Shown here piece by piece: positions 26,036 to 34,562 of a DNA stretch of 64,000 bases; position 1 is the stretch's first letter, and every line of letters begins with the position of its first letter. The DNA is from an uncultured Spirochaetales bacterium. GTDB taxonomy: Bacteria > Spirochaetota > Spirochaetia > Sphaerochaetales > Sphaerochaetaceae. The notes beneath the pieces were generated by a model. It did not search any database. It was not told the origin of the DNA and saw only the letters and a list, made by a program, of their open reading frames with translations. The stretch spans positions 1-64,000 of the forward strand of contig CALXYO010000009.1 of assembly GCA_944393005.1 (NCBI GenBank). Reading direction: 5' to 3'. The translations under genes and the position numbers were made by a program.

Positions 26036-27085
26036 ATGAAAAAATTTTCAGCAATATTACTGACTATTACGCTTTCTGCAGCAGCTCTCTTCGCTGAAGG
26101 GCTGAGTCTTGCAGATCAGGGAGTATTTTCAGCTGGCGGTATTGTCATAGAGAATGATGGCGTATTCGACCCTGTCAATGGCCAGTACAGCCCAGATGGT
26201 CAGCTGTTGCATGCTGATCATGCGAATGTCTTCTATCAGATACCAACGGAGAACAATGGGCATTCGATGGTATTCCTTCATGGCTATGGACAGTCAAGGA
26301 TGGGATGGATGGGAACGCCCGATGGAAGAGATGGATGGAATGATTATTTTCTCAGAAAAGGCTACAGCACTTATCTTGTTGATCAGCCTCGACGTGGAGA
26401 AGCGGGACAGACAAGTGTTGCATCTGCAATATCCACAGAGCCTCAGGAACTTGCATGGTTCACTCAGTTCAGGATAGGAAGATGGCCGCTCTTCAATGCG
26501 AATTCCCAGTTCCCACAGGATGAGGAATCGATTGATCAGTTCTTCCGCCAGATGACACCTGATACAGGAAACATCGATTTTGATGTGATAACTGATGCAC
26601 TGGTTGATGTCTTCGAGAAGAGCGGTTCTGGTATCCTTGTGACGCATTCACAGGGAGGTTTCCCTGGATGGACTACAGCTGCGGCAAGCAGCAATGTCGA
26701 AGCTGTCATTGCAATAGAGCCAGGCGGAGTTCCATTTCCAGAGGATAAGCTTCCAGAGCCTGTAGATGCAGGATACTATTCAGTGGGCGGCATTCCGATG
26801 TCTGATGAGGCTTTTGCTGCTCTCATAAAGAAGCCAATCATCATAATCTATGGCGATTACATTCCAGAGGACAGCGACCTTCCGGCAGAGAGATTCTGGA
26901 GTGCAGGGCTTGAGATGGCCTATGAGTTCGAGGATCTTGTGAACAGCATGGGAGGGGATTGCACTGTCATATATCTTCCGGATATCGGGATAAACGGAAA
27001 CTCTCACTTCATGTTCCAGGAGAAGAACAATATGGAGATTGCAGATGTGATATACTCTTGGCTTGAGGAGAGAGAGCTTTGCTGA
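26036..27085 (+). CDS. Secreted alpha/beta-hydrolase (esterase)
   Basis: 349 residues with a signal peptide (MKKFSAILLTITLSAAALFA, cleavage before EG). Oxyanion-loop HG is in VFLHGYGQSRMGW, the nucleophile elbow is VTHSQGG, and the likely catalytic His is in GNSHFMFQEKNN near the end. The layout resembles the Alcaligenes esterase-713 group. It probably acts in the periplasm or outside on ester substrates, and is co-transcribed with the aldo-keto reductase. Confidence 0.85.
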   Translation: MKKFSAILLTITLSAAALFAEGLSLADQGVFSAGGIVIENDGVFDPVNGQYSPDGQLLHADHANVFYQIPTENNGHSMVFLHGYGQSRMGWMGTPDGRDGWNDYFLRKGYSTYLVDQPRRGEAGQTSVASAISTEPQELAWFTQFRIGRWPLFNANSQFPQDEESIDQFFRQMTPDTGNIDFDVITDALVDVFEKSGSGILVTHSQGGFPGWTTAAASSNVEAVIAIEPGGVPFPEDKLPEPVDAGYYSVGGIPMSDEAFAALIKKPIIIIYGDYIPEDSDLPAERFWSAGLEMAYEFEDLVNSMGGDCTVIYLPDIGINGNSHFMFQEKNNMEIADVIYSWLEERELC

Positions 27086-27117
27086 GTTTTTTTGCTATTG
27101 CAGCCTTCATAAGAAAG

Positions 27118-27154
27118 AACAGAGCCGGCCTGCCAATGCAGAGCCGGCTCTGTT
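27118..27154. terminator. Bidirectional terminator, esterase / EamA
   Basis: The perfect 12-bp stem AACAGAGCCGGC/GCCGGCTCTGTT (27118-27129, 27143-27154) lies between convergent genes. Confidence 0.75.
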
Positions 27155-27178
27155 TCCCCTGCTAATCGGTTCAATTGT

Positions 27179-27649
27179 TCACCATAATGCCGGCAGTGCA
27201 ATTAACAGCGTTCCCGCAATGATTGCAAGAAGACCTGCCAATGCTTTCTTCGAAAGATGTTCTTTGAAGACTATACGAGAGAATATGATTGTAGCGATTA
27301 TGCTGAGCTTATCTATCGGAATGACAACACTTGCAGGTCCTTCCTGCAATGCCCTGTAATAGCATAGCCATGAAGATCCTGTTGCGAACCCGGATACTAT
27401 GATGAAGAAAAGTTCCTTCTTGTGTACTTCTTTGAGTTTTTCTTTCTTGCCTGTGGCAAAGACAACAATCCATGACATCAGTAGGACGATGATTGTACGT
27501 ATCGCAGTGCCAAGATTCGAGTCTATATTCTCAATGCCTATCTTTCCGAGAATCGATGTCAGGCTTGCAAATAGTGCAGATAGCAATGCATATGCAAGCC
27601 AGGAATGGTTTTCTTCTTTTGTGTCTGTGTTTTCTTTTTTCTCTATCAT
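27179..27649 (-). CDS. Half-size EamA/DMT family membrane transporter
   Basis: 156 residues with about five hydrophobic helices and a single EamA unit: LLSALFASLTSILGKIGIENIDSNLGTAIRT, then VVIPIDKLSIIATIIFSRIVFKE. Members of this ~140-residue group are complete as single units and dimerise, so this is not a truncation. The substrate is unknown. A charged, glutamate-rich 15-residue N-terminus precedes the first helix. Confidence 0.85.
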   Translation of the reverse strand: MIEKKENTDTKEENHSWLAYALLSALFASLTSILGKIGIENIDSNLGTAIRTIIVLLMSWIVVFATGKKEKLKEVHKKELFFIIVSGFATGSSWLCYYRALQEGPASVVIPIDKLSIIATIIFSRIVFKEHLSKKALAGLLAIIAGTLLIALPALW

Positions 27650-27681
27650 CAGCAGAGTTCCGGTTCCTATAAGGACTATAG

Positions 27682-27972
27682 CAAGTATCTTATTACGAAA
27701 TTGTATTCAGCGTGTTCTCTTTTCTCCGTGATGAGAAGGCATCGTTGAAGCTGATCTTTGACTCCCATCTGGGGGATATCTACCTGGAGATACTTTCAAA
27801 AGGCATTGAACGCACGATACGGGGTGAAAATCTGTCGGACGATGAATACGATGCCGCCTTTTTTACGGGAGCCTTATTCTATGTTTCCGTGAAATGGCTT
27901 CATAACGGGTGCCGTGAATCGGTAAAAGCAATTTCGGATTCATTCTGCCGGAATATGTTTGTCAGGAAATGA
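27682..27972 (+). pseudogene. TetR family C-terminal fragment
   Basis: The open frame from 27682 (a GTG at 27712 is not a convincing start) encodes YYEIVFSVFSFLRDEKASLKLIFD and ends VKWLHNGCRESVKAISDSF, the shape of a TetR ligand-binding domain of the DhaS-like class. No HTH is encoded upstream. The 3' flank runs into a truncated copy of the repeated cassette (CATATCTTCGGTGAT then the hairpin). It looks like a recombination relic. Confidence 0.6.
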
Positions 27973-28003
27973 TTGCATGAAGACGGTGATATCTGCAGCA
28001 TAT

Positions 28004-28049
28004 CTTCGGTGATTGCGACGGAAAGAGGCGGGGTAGGTGGCTCCGCCTC
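28004..28049. repeat. Truncated copy 3 of the small-protein/hairpin cassette
   Basis: CATATCTTCGGTGAT matches the last codons of the small repeated protein, followed by the GGAAAGAGGCGGGGTAG hairpin (28025-28049). On the minus strand the hairpin would serve as terminator of the outer-membrane-like gene. Confidence 0.6.
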
Positions 28050-28071
28050 CATGTGAGTATTATTAATTATG

Positions 28072-28587
28072 TTAATACCTGATTCCAATTGAAAGCGATG
28101 GTGAAACATAAAAATCACCAGAAAAAGCAACGTCTCCTGTATCGAGATCAACACCAAGCATGTCATATCCGAGATTACAGCCGATGAGTAGCGCAATGGC
28201 ATTGTTCAGATAATATGTTGCACCAATGTATCCTCCGATTCCAAGATCGAATATTTCTGTACCGATATACTGCCCTGCGAGAGATGCTCCGATGGCGACA
28301 TCAATTGACATCGGCACGTTTGAGAGCAGGTAACGATAGCTCGGCCCGACAAGCATTCCGATTGCCATCGCCTTGTCTGCCAGATTGAAATCGGCATTCA
28401 CCGATATAAGATAGCCGACTGGACAGTCATTGACATAGCCGAAAGTCAGAGATGAAAGACCTCCCATGTGCTCACCATCTCTGAACTCATAGTTCACACC
28501 CACGCTTGTAAGCCCGTCAAAGGAAGCGAAGGCTGAGCTGGCCGCCACGACTGTGAGAAGTGCGATAATCAAGATTCTCTTTTTCAT
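28072..28587 (-). CDS. Predicted outer-membrane beta-barrel protein
   Basis: 171 residues with a signal peptide (MKKRILIIALLTVVAASSAFA), alternating amphipathic strands rich in Gly, Tyr and Leu, and a C-terminal tyrosine (SLSIGIRY) typical of outer-membrane insertion signals. There is one predicted small barrel and no recognised family. A poorly spaced ATG is followed within 20 bases upstream by the neighbouring small gene's stop, so it may be the last gene of that operon. Confidence 0.7.
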   Translation of the reverse strand: MKKRILIIALLTVVAASSAFASFDGLTSVGVNYEFRDGEHMGGLSSLTFGYVNDCPVGYLISVNADFNLADKAMAIGMLVGPSYRYLLSNVPMSIDVAIGASLAGQYIGTEIFDLGIGGYIGATYYLNNAIALLIGCNLGYDMLGVDLDTGDVAFSGDFYVSPSLSIGIRY

Positions 28588-28605
28588 TTTCTTTCTCCTG
28601 TATAT

Positions 28606-28809
28606 TTATTTGATTCCTATTTCCTGTTCTTCTCTCTTGAGCCGCTCTTTAGCCTCATCAAGGCTCTCTCCTTCTCTCAAAAGGTAGCGGCTGATGAATG
28701 AATCCTCTATTTTCGAGAATTCATTCACGACCCCATCCTGAATCTTCTGGAAACCTGTCGTGACATCCTCTGCAATCTTCTCATTTGCTTCTACGATTTT
28801 TGATTTCAT
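28606..28809 (-). CDS. Small helical protein of unknown function
   Basis: 67 residues from MKSKIVEANEKIAEDV at 28809. It is predicted mostly helical, with a repeated pattern GFQKIQDGVVNEFSKIEDSFISRYL and then EGESLDEAKERL. The pattern (KIEDGVV, then ExLDEAKxRL) recalls a short family common in clostridia whose function is not known to me. It overlaps the upstream membrane gene by about 29 bases. Confidence 0.7.
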   Translation of the reverse strand: MKSKIVEANEKIAEDVTTGFQKIQDGVVNEFSKIEDSFISRYLLREGESLDEAKERLKREEQEIGIK

Positions 28810-29434
28810 TAGTCCTCCCATATAGAATCATTGAGATTCCTGTAGCTGCTATGAAAAGGCATACTGTGCTTCCGCAGATAATATTCATCAGTAATGCCCA
28901 TTCATGATTTTCATTTCCGAATGAGACTATCATCGAACGCTGGAGGCTGAGCAACGAGGCAGCAACCTCTGCATAGGTGATACACCTGATTGTTCTGGGT
29001 ATCGGCCTGCTGTCATTTCTTGCATTAACTGCTCTGGCAATTGCGAATCCGAGCTTCGTGAAGGTATATGCAGCGATGGTTATCATGATGATCTCACCGT
29101 GTCCCTTTGCAACCTGTCGTATTGAAGAGACATAGACGATTGCAGCAATCTGCATATCCAGAAGAAGCAGGATGATGCCGGAGAAAAACAGTATTCCATG
29201 CCCATCCTGGGCAGCTTCATCTTTCTTCCAGAATATGAGAATCCGGAACCGGATGATGCACAGCGGCGCAAGGAATGCAGCCATCATCAGATACCATTCA
29301 GACTGATAAAACCATGCCAGAGCCAGGTTGAACACCGCATAACTGGCATTGAACACCAACGAAAGGCAGGTTTTCATGATATCCCTGTTGAACCTGTCTA
29401 TCTTCAGCCATCTCCAGGATTCTTTCAGCGACAT
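28781..29434 (-). CDS. Uncharacterised integral membrane protein
   Basis: 217 residues with about six hydrophobic segments, starting with a soluble MSLKESWRWLKIDRF. No family was assigned. It is the middle gene of a minus-strand operon (4-TM protein, this gene, small helical protein) divergent from a TetR gene. Confidence 0.7.
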   Translation of the reverse strand: MSLKESWRWLKIDRFNRDIMKTCLSLVFNASYAVFNLALAWFYQSEWYLMMAAFLAPLCIIRFRILIFWKKDEAAQDGHGILFFSGIILLLLDMQIAAIVYVSSIRQVAKGHGEIIMITIAAYTFTKLGFAIARAVNARNDSRPIPRTIRCITYAEVAASLLSLQRSMIVSFGNENHEWALLMNIICGSTVCLFIAATGISMILYGRTNEIKNRRSK

Positions 29435-29443
29435 GTCTTTGCC

Positions 29444-29815
29444 TCAGTCTTCAATTCCTTTCACAAGCGGAATGAGCATCAGCAGGATGATTATTCCGAT
29501 AAGGCCGAGGATGATTCCCAGAACCATGTTGTTCCATACCATCGTGAAGCACATGCCGCAGCCGAATATCAGGGTTCCCAGAATACCGGCGATGACTGTA
29601 AGGATCATATGCCCGGAAATCTCGATTGGTGTCTTATTCGTCATTTTCCTGTAGACAATGATTGTTACCAATCCCAGAACTAGACCTATGACACCGAATA
29701 CAATCCCTTGTCTGAATGCATTCCATTCCGGAATCAGTGCCATGCACATTCCAAGTGCGAAGAATACGACGCTTATTGTCGTCAGCACCATAGTGATAAA
29801 AGTAGTTTTCTTCAT
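29444..29815 (-). CDS. Four-helix membrane protein with internal duplication
   Basis: The 123 residues form two similar halves: GMCMALIPEWNAFRQGIVFG and GMCFTMVWNNMVLGIILG, each followed by a hydrophobic helix. The duplicated GMC-W motif suggests a small dimer-like pore or transporter, but no function is established. It is first in the operon divergent from TetR, ten bases upstream of the next gene, and probably TetR-controlled. Confidence 0.72.
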   Translation of the reverse strand: MKKTTFITMVLTTISVVFFALGMCMALIPEWNAFRQGIVFGVIGLVLGLVTIIVYRKMTNKTPIEISGHMILTVIAGILGTLIFGCGMCFTMVWNNMVLGIILGLIGIIILLMLIPLVKGIED

Positions 29816-29931
29816 AATTTGATGAACTCCTATAACTCAACAGTTGTTGTTTTAATCTGGCTGCACTATACTTTTTATTGCTGGAAAGGTACAACGACAA
29901 TTAACAGTATATTTGTTGAGATAAAGGAAAA

Positions 29932-30468
29932 ATGAATACAGCGAACAACAAGAGAAGAAGAGGGACGCTCGAGGTAATAAAGAAGGCATTTGTGGAGTTG
30001 ATACAAAAACAGGATCTTGATCAGATTTCAATATCACTGTTGTGCAAGAAAGCAGGTATCAACAGGACAACTTTCTATGCCTGTTATAATAACCTCCATG
30101 ACATTGCGGATTCGATACGCAGAGAACTAGAAGATAACATGATCGCAATGTACAAGGAAGAAATAGAAAGCAGACAGAGCAGGAGCGATTATCTCCGGCT
30201 TTTCCGCCATATAAAGGACAACCAGATTTTCTACCGCACATATTTCAAGCTCGGTTATGATGATCAGCTGAGAGGATTCGGCTACGATACCAAAGCGGCA
30301 GAGGAATACTTCGATAATAGATTTATCGAATATCATATGGAATTCTTCCGGGCAGGAATCACAAGAATAATACGGATGTGGCTGGAGAATGGATGCAAAG
30401 AAAGCCCTGAGGATATGATGGAGATTCTCAGGAGCGAATACAAAGGCAGATTGAAGCAGAACGCTTAA
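29932..30468 (+). CDS. TetR family regulator, DhaS-like
   Basis: 178 residues. The HTH is TLEVIKKAFVELIQKQDLDQISISLLCKKAGINRTTFYACY, followed by a C-terminal domain of the TetR_C DhaS-like type ending WLENGCKESPEDMMEILRSEY. It is divergent from the membrane-protein operon at 28606-29815, which is its likely target. Confidence 0.88.
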   Translation: MNTANNKRRRGTLEVIKKAFVELIQKQDLDQISISLLCKKAGINRTTFYACYNNLHDIADSIRRELEDNMIAMYKEEIESRQSRSDYLRLFRHIKDNQIFYRTYFKLGYDDQLRGFGYDTKAAEEYFDNRFIEYHMEFFRAGITRIIRMWLENGCKESPEDMMEILRSEYKGRLKQNA

Positions 30469-30545
30469 AGGCAGTATACGTCTTCATTTTATGGCGATTT
30501 TAGCCTTTATATTGGTTTGACTAAGTTGTTCATAACATAATGTAA

Positions 30546-30786
30546 ACTATCAAACGAAATTCACACTTTGAAACGAAAATACCAATAGTGATGGCTAAGG
30601 AATCTGAAAGCACATAAGAGAGCTGGTTTCCTCATCGGACTCTTTTTTTAAATCTCCAGAATGTTGCTTGTATAAATGTGATGGTAAATTTGTAATTTCT
30701 AGCAATATAAAGAATAAAATTTGTAACCAAGGTATTTCTGAGATATGTCTCAGAATCATGATTGTATCAAAAGTGTAAACATCACG
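30546..30786 (+). repeat. ~240-bp noncoding repeat, copy A
   Basis: This stretch aligns end to end with 33154-33395 in the same orientation: CAAACGAAA... near the start, GATGGCTAAGGAATCTGAAA in the middle, and GTATCAAAAGTGTAAACATC at the end. A hairpin, CTGAGA-TATG-TCTCAG, is kept in both although neighbouring bases differ. The remainder of the gap 30469-30905 shows no gene. Confidence 0.7.
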
Positions 30787-30905
30787 TGTGTTAGGAATAT
30801 GGCTGAAATCGTAAATACGGTTTGTGGTAATCAGCTATGATTTCAATCACAGAAAATTTCATTGAGCTAGGTTCATCTGAATGTATGCCCTATTTGATAC
30901 TTCAG

Positions 30906-31184
30906 TCAGAATAAGTCGCTATGTGTTCCTGTTCTGATAAGTTCAAGAATGAGCCTTTCCGCCTCAATTCTGTATATCAGAAGCCAGTCAGGTTCTATGT
31001 GACATTCCCTCATGTCTTTGTAATTCCGTGAATTCTGCAATTGATGATCCCGGAATTTCTCAGGAAGAGGTTTCTCTTCACATAAAAGAGTGATTACCTC
31101 TTCCAGCTTCTCTGGTCTGCAGCCTCTTTTCACGGCACGTTTATAATCTTTTTTGAACTGTCCAGTGAATTCAGGCTTAAGCAT
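30906..31184 (-). CDS. YafQ-family mRNA interferase toxin
   Basis: 92 residues of the RelE superfamily, YafQ type: KPEFTGQFKKDYKRAVKRG, then PLPEKFRDHQLQNSRN, ECHIEPDWLLIYRI, and a C-terminal TGTHSDLF. The His residues of DHQL and of TGTHSDLF are at the catalytic positions of YafQ. It would cut mRNA on the ribosome. It overlaps the antitoxin by eight bases. Confidence 0.92.
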   Translation of the reverse strand: MLKPEFTGQFKKDYKRAVKRGCRPEKLEEVITLLCEEKPLPEKFRDHQLQNSRNYKDMRECHIEPDWLLIYRIEAERLILELIRTGTHSDLF

Positions 31185-31449
31185 TAAGAGCCTCCATTAG
31201 CTCCTTCACACTGTTGTATGGGCCATGTATATCCCTGCCTTTTTCCGCATCATCCATTGCCTTATATGTGATCTCATTGGGTTCATCCATTTTGACTTCA
31301 AATGGAAGTCCATGGCACCTGAGGGCCTGACGATAGAAAATGCCGGTTGCCGTACTCAGATCCAGCCCTAAAGACCTGAAGAGAGCTGAGGCCTCCTTTT
31401 TAAGTTCTGGTTCTATGCGAATCGTTAGATTGCTTTTCTGTGTCTGCAT
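31177..31449 (-). CDS. RelB/DinJ-family antitoxin
   Basis: 90 residues from MQTQKSNLTIRIEPELKKEA (31449), a ribbon-helix-helix DNA-binding N-terminus followed by ALFRSLGLDLSTATGIFYRQAL and a toxin-wrapping C-terminus. A palindrome, TACTC-TCCT-GAGTA, at 31454-31467 overlaps the Shine-Dalgarno and is the probable autoregulatory site. A longer start at 31470 would include the site. Confidence 0.9.
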   Translation of the reverse strand: MQTQKSNLTIRIEPELKKEASALFRSLGLDLSTATGIFYRQALRCHGLPFEVKMDEPNEITYKAMDDAEKGRDIHGPYNSVKELMEALNA

Positions 31450-31453
31450 ACTA

Positions 31454-31467
31454 TACTCTCCTGAGTA
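31454..31467 (-). promoter_or_regulatory. Candidate operator of the YafQ/DinJ module
   Basis: The inverted repeat TACTC-TCCT-GAGTA directly precedes the antitoxin start and contains its ribosome binding site. Confidence 0.45.
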
Positions 31468-31638
31468 CAATATAGCATTATTTACTTAATCCGCAAATAC
31501 AATGCACATAAATCTGATTCATGCCTATGATTTCCTATATCAGAAAAATACCAGATACCGGATCACATCCGCGTTGTCAAAGCGGTTTGTGTCGAGTTTG
31601 GAAACAATTATGACACCTGGACATGGTGCTATCTCGAT

Positions 31639-31881
31639 GTGCTTGAGGCATTGACGAAAGCCAAAGAGCTTCTGATGAAGCTGGAACCTGATGAGAGGCT
31701 TGCCTACTGCGGCCAGAATCTGAGGACAGGTGAGATTCTTGAGCTTGTCCCTGCAGAGGACTATCTTGAAATCGGCGGGGTTAAGTACGTGGATTACAAA
31801 GAGGAACTCCTCAGGATTGAACCGACTGATTTAAGAAGCTGGCCGGAAGGGACTCCAGATCATATCTTCGGTGATGTGTGA
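31639..31881 (+). pseudogene. Small repeated protein, copy 2 (probable 3' remnant)
   Basis: 80 codons from GTG, closely matching 23872-24126. Upstream the same frame is open back to about 31530 and encodes HIRVVKAVCVEFGNN and TWTWCYLDVLEALTKAKE, without a start codon. This suggests a longer lost parent protein. No family recognised. It is followed by the repeated hairpin. Confidence 0.5.
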
Positions 31882-31887
31882 TGGAAA

Positions 31888-31913
31888 GAGGCGGGGTAGT
31901 GATGCTCCGCCTC
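31888..31913. terminator. Repeated hairpin, copy 2
   Basis: GAGGCGGGG/CTCCGCCTC, the same hairpin as at 24133 and 28025. It lies between the small remnant (+) and the AraC-type gene (-). Confidence 0.5.
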
Positions 31914-32036
31914 ACTCAAAGCGAACCCTGAAACGAAATTCTAAAACTGATATGCAATTTTGAAATTACCAGTAGCATGTGCTGTCAGACTCCATTTGTA
32001 AGGGACAGTTCCTATTACGATGTGGGTATCTGCATA

Positions 32037-32918
32037 TTATTCATTTTTGCTTTCCCTGCATTTTATTACAGGCATCCAGATCTCACTATATGCGTAATTC
32101 TCTTTCTTGCTGTCCATCTTCGTGAAAGAAAATGAAAGAGATTCAGCCAGTTCATAGCCGGATGTCAAGAACCATTCTGAATAGGTTCTTGCATAAGTAT
32201 TCTGAAGTGTTGAAGGATAAGGTCCTTCATTCGGAAATACAGCCCATGTACAGGCTTTCATCGGAATCTTTTCCAAGCCTTCCCCTATGTCTTCTTCTGT
32301 TGTCAGAACCCCAATCAGATGCGTTAGATAACCTTCTTCCTTCATGAAATCCGTATCTGAGTTATAGGATACGTTGACTATTTCAAATGGTTCTGCATTC
32401 TGCAGACGATGCAATTCGTCCTTTTGCCTTTGCGTAATACTTTGCTCCAGCTTTACTATCTCCTGATTGACACCTTCGAACTGCATTGGTACTCTTGCGC
32501 TCACGCCAGCAAAATTGAATGCTGCTTTTTCAATAATCCTGCATTCCATCCTGTTTCCTCCTTTTACCGTTATCGAGAAAGTGAATCTTGGGAATGATAT
32601 GCACTTTTTCTGTCTTGCTGTCTCTGAAGGAAGCAATCCGCTCCATTTCTTGAATGCTCGTGAAAATCCATCTACGGACTGGTACCCGTACTTGAATGCG
32701 ATATCTGTTACTTTCCCGCCACTAACCAAGTCGTAATTCGCCTCTGCAAGCCTTCGATTTCTGACATATTCATTCAATGATATTCCTGTCAGAAAGAAAA
32801 AGATGTTCTTGAAATGCAGCTTTGATACGCTGATATTACCCAGGGCGTTATCAATGACCTCATCATCAAGTAAATGCTCCTCGATATAGTCTATTGTCTC
32901 AATCAGTTGGTCCAGCAT
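32037..32918 (-). CDS. AraC family regulator with GyrI-like effector domain
   Basis: 293 residues. The N-terminal AraC double HTH (residues ~1-105) includes VIDNALGNISVSKLHFKNIFFFLTGISLNEYVRNRRLAEA and DIAFKYGYQSVDGFSRAFKKWSG. A C-terminal GyrI-like ligand domain (~125-290) starts MECRIIEKAAFNFAGVSARVPM. Proteins of this plan (Rob, BltR-like) bind small amphipathic compounds. No obvious target adjoins it; the divergent space holds repeat copy B. Confidence 0.9.
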   Translation of the reverse strand: MLDQLIETIDYIEEHLLDDEVIDNALGNISVSKLHFKNIFFFLTGISLNEYVRNRRLAEANYDLVSGGKVTDIAFKYGYQSVDGFSRAFKKWSGLLPSETARQKKCISFPRFTFSITVKGGNRMECRIIEKAAFNFAGVSARVPMQFEGVNQEIVKLEQSITQRQKDELHRLQNAEPFEIVNVSYNSDTDFMKEEGYLTHLIGVLTTEEDIGEGLEKIPMKACTWAVFPNEGPYPSTLQNTYARTYSEWFLTSGYELAESLSFSFTKMDSKKENYAYSEIWMPVIKCRESKNE

Positions 32919-33153
32919 TCGCGTATCTCCTAGAATAAATGCTATCAGTTTTCTTGAATCATTGCTCGACTTCTTGAAATACAGATTATCGGTATTGCTT
33001 CTTACAAACTGAATAATTAGAGTTTATTCCGAATGTGGGAATAGGCATACTGTCGATGACCGGCAATGACTGTGCTCTGCTTTAGCTTTAATGAAACTGG
33101 AATTTTTCTGGATGAAGAAATCGCTGACATAATACTATTTCTGTTTTAACTGA

Positions 33154-33395
33154 ACTCTCAAACGAAAATCACACTATAAAACGAAAATACCCATAGGGAT
33201 GGCTAAAGAATCTGAAAGCACATAAGAGGACTGATTTTCCTTACCTGCATTTTCTTGTTGATCACTATGATGTTGTTTATGCAAATGTGATACATAATTT
33301 ATAACTTCTTATATTAGAAAGAATAATTTTAGACACTATGGTATTGCTGAGATATGCCTCAGAATCCCGATTGTATCAAAAGTGTAAACATCACA
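33154..33395 (+). repeat. ~240-bp noncoding repeat, copy B
   Basis: Direct repeat of 30546-30786 with scattered changes. The two copies bracket the YafQ/DinJ module, the small remnant and the AraC gene. The rest of the gap from 32919 to the arcC promoter has no recognised gene. Confidence 0.7.
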
Positions 33396-33518
33396 TGATC
33401 GATGACACTGATTCCAAAGATATCATCCTCAGTCTTTGTGTGATTCGTAAGTTATGCCATGCAAAGACAGCTCACTCCTTTTTGATGATACCGGTCATGC
33501 TGATAATATCGATTTTTG

Positions 33519-33546
33519 TTGCGCTTTGTTGCATATGTGCTATTAT
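33519..33546 (+). promoter_or_regulatory. arcC promoter
   Basis: TTGCGC (33519-33524) and TATTAT (33541-33546) are spaced by 16 bases and precede GGAGG at 33553-33557. Confidence 0.45.
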
Positions 33547-33564
33547 GAGGGTGGAGGAACATTC

Positions 33565-34512
33565 ATGGACTCAAAACTCATTGTCATAGCAATAGGAGGC
33601 AACTCCCTGATAGAAGACAGCAGGCATGTCACTGTGAGCGCTCAGGCCGAGGCTGCGGCCAAGACAGCCCATCACATTGCAAAACTGATAAAGGAAGGAC
33701 ATAAAGTCGTCATCGCACACGGTAACGGTCCTCAGGTCGGCTATATCCTCCTGAGAGCGGAGTATGCCAGAAAGATTCTTCACACCGTTCCTCTGGACAG
33801 CTGTGTCGCAGATACCCAGGGTGCGATAGGATACCAGCTGCAGCAGGCCCTTTCCAATGAGCTGAGAATGCTGGCAATTGAGAAGGATGTCGCCACAATT
33901 GTCACTCAGGTTCTTGTTGATGATGACGATCCTTCGTTCTGCAATCCCACCAAGCCCATCGGATCATTCATGGGAAAGGAGGAGGCTGACTACCACAGGG
34001 AACATGACAACTGGTCAATAGTGGAGGATGCCGGACGCGGTTACCGCCGTGTCGTCGCTTCCCCTGTGCCACGTGAGATCATAGAGCTCGGTGCGATAAG
34101 GAAAATGATTGATGCCGGTGTCATAACAATCGCTGTGGGCGGAGGCGGCATCCCGGTCGTAAGGGATAAAGACGGTTCTCTCCACGGAAGGGAAGCCGTT
34201 GTCGACAAGGATCTTGCCGCATGTATCCTTGCAAAGGATCTGAAGGCTGATCTGTTTGTGATCTCAACTGCGGTTGAGAAGGTGTGCATCAACTACAACA
34301 AACCGGATCAGAAGGCAATCGACTGCATGACAATTGCTCAGGCCGGAGAATATATGAAACAGGGACAGTTCGCCCCGGGGTCCATGCTTCCCAAGATCCA
34401 GGCAATCGTCGATTTCGTATCATCTACCGGCTGTGAGGGAATTGTGACTGATCCTGCCCATCTTTACGATTCCCTGTACGGGAACTCAGGAACGAAGATC
34501 ATCAAAGGCTGA
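33565..34512 (+). CDS. arcC: Carbamate kinase
   Basis: 315 residues from MDSKLIVIAIGGNSL (33565), with GGAGG seven bases upstream; the longer frame to 33454 crosses the promoter. Family motifs include VIAHGNGPQVG, GAIGYQLQQAL, ITIAVGGGGIPVV and FAPGSMLPKIQA. It makes ATP from carbamoyl phosphate and ADP. It has no ornithine transcarbamylase or arginine deiminase beside it. With the hydantoinase 5 kb away, it may serve ureide or pyrimidine breakdown, as YqeA-type kinases do. Confidence 0.93.
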   Translation: MDSKLIVIAIGGNSLIEDSRHVTVSAQAEAAAKTAHHIAKLIKEGHKVVIAHGNGPQVGYILLRAEYARKILHTVPLDSCVADTQGAIGYQLQQALSNELRMLAIEKDVATIVTQVLVDDDDPSFCNPTKPIGSFMGKEEADYHREHDNWSIVEDAGRGYRRVVASPVPREIIELGAIRKMIDAGVITIAVGGGGIPVVRDKDGSLHGREAVVDKDLAACILAKDLKADLFVISTAVEKVCINYNKPDQKAIDCMTIAQAGEYMKQGQFAPGSMLPKIQAIVDFVSSTGCEGIVTDPAHLYDSLYGNSGTKIIKG

Positions 34513-34534
34513 TCATTTTTTCCATATATGGTTT

Positions 34535-34562
34535 CACCCTGCATGCATTGCAGGGTGGCTTT
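34535..34562. terminator. Bidirectional terminator, arcC / lipoprotein
   Basis: The perfect 9-bp stem CACCCTGCA/TGCAGGGTG (34535-34543, 34549-34557) is followed by GCTTTT. Confidence 0.75.
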
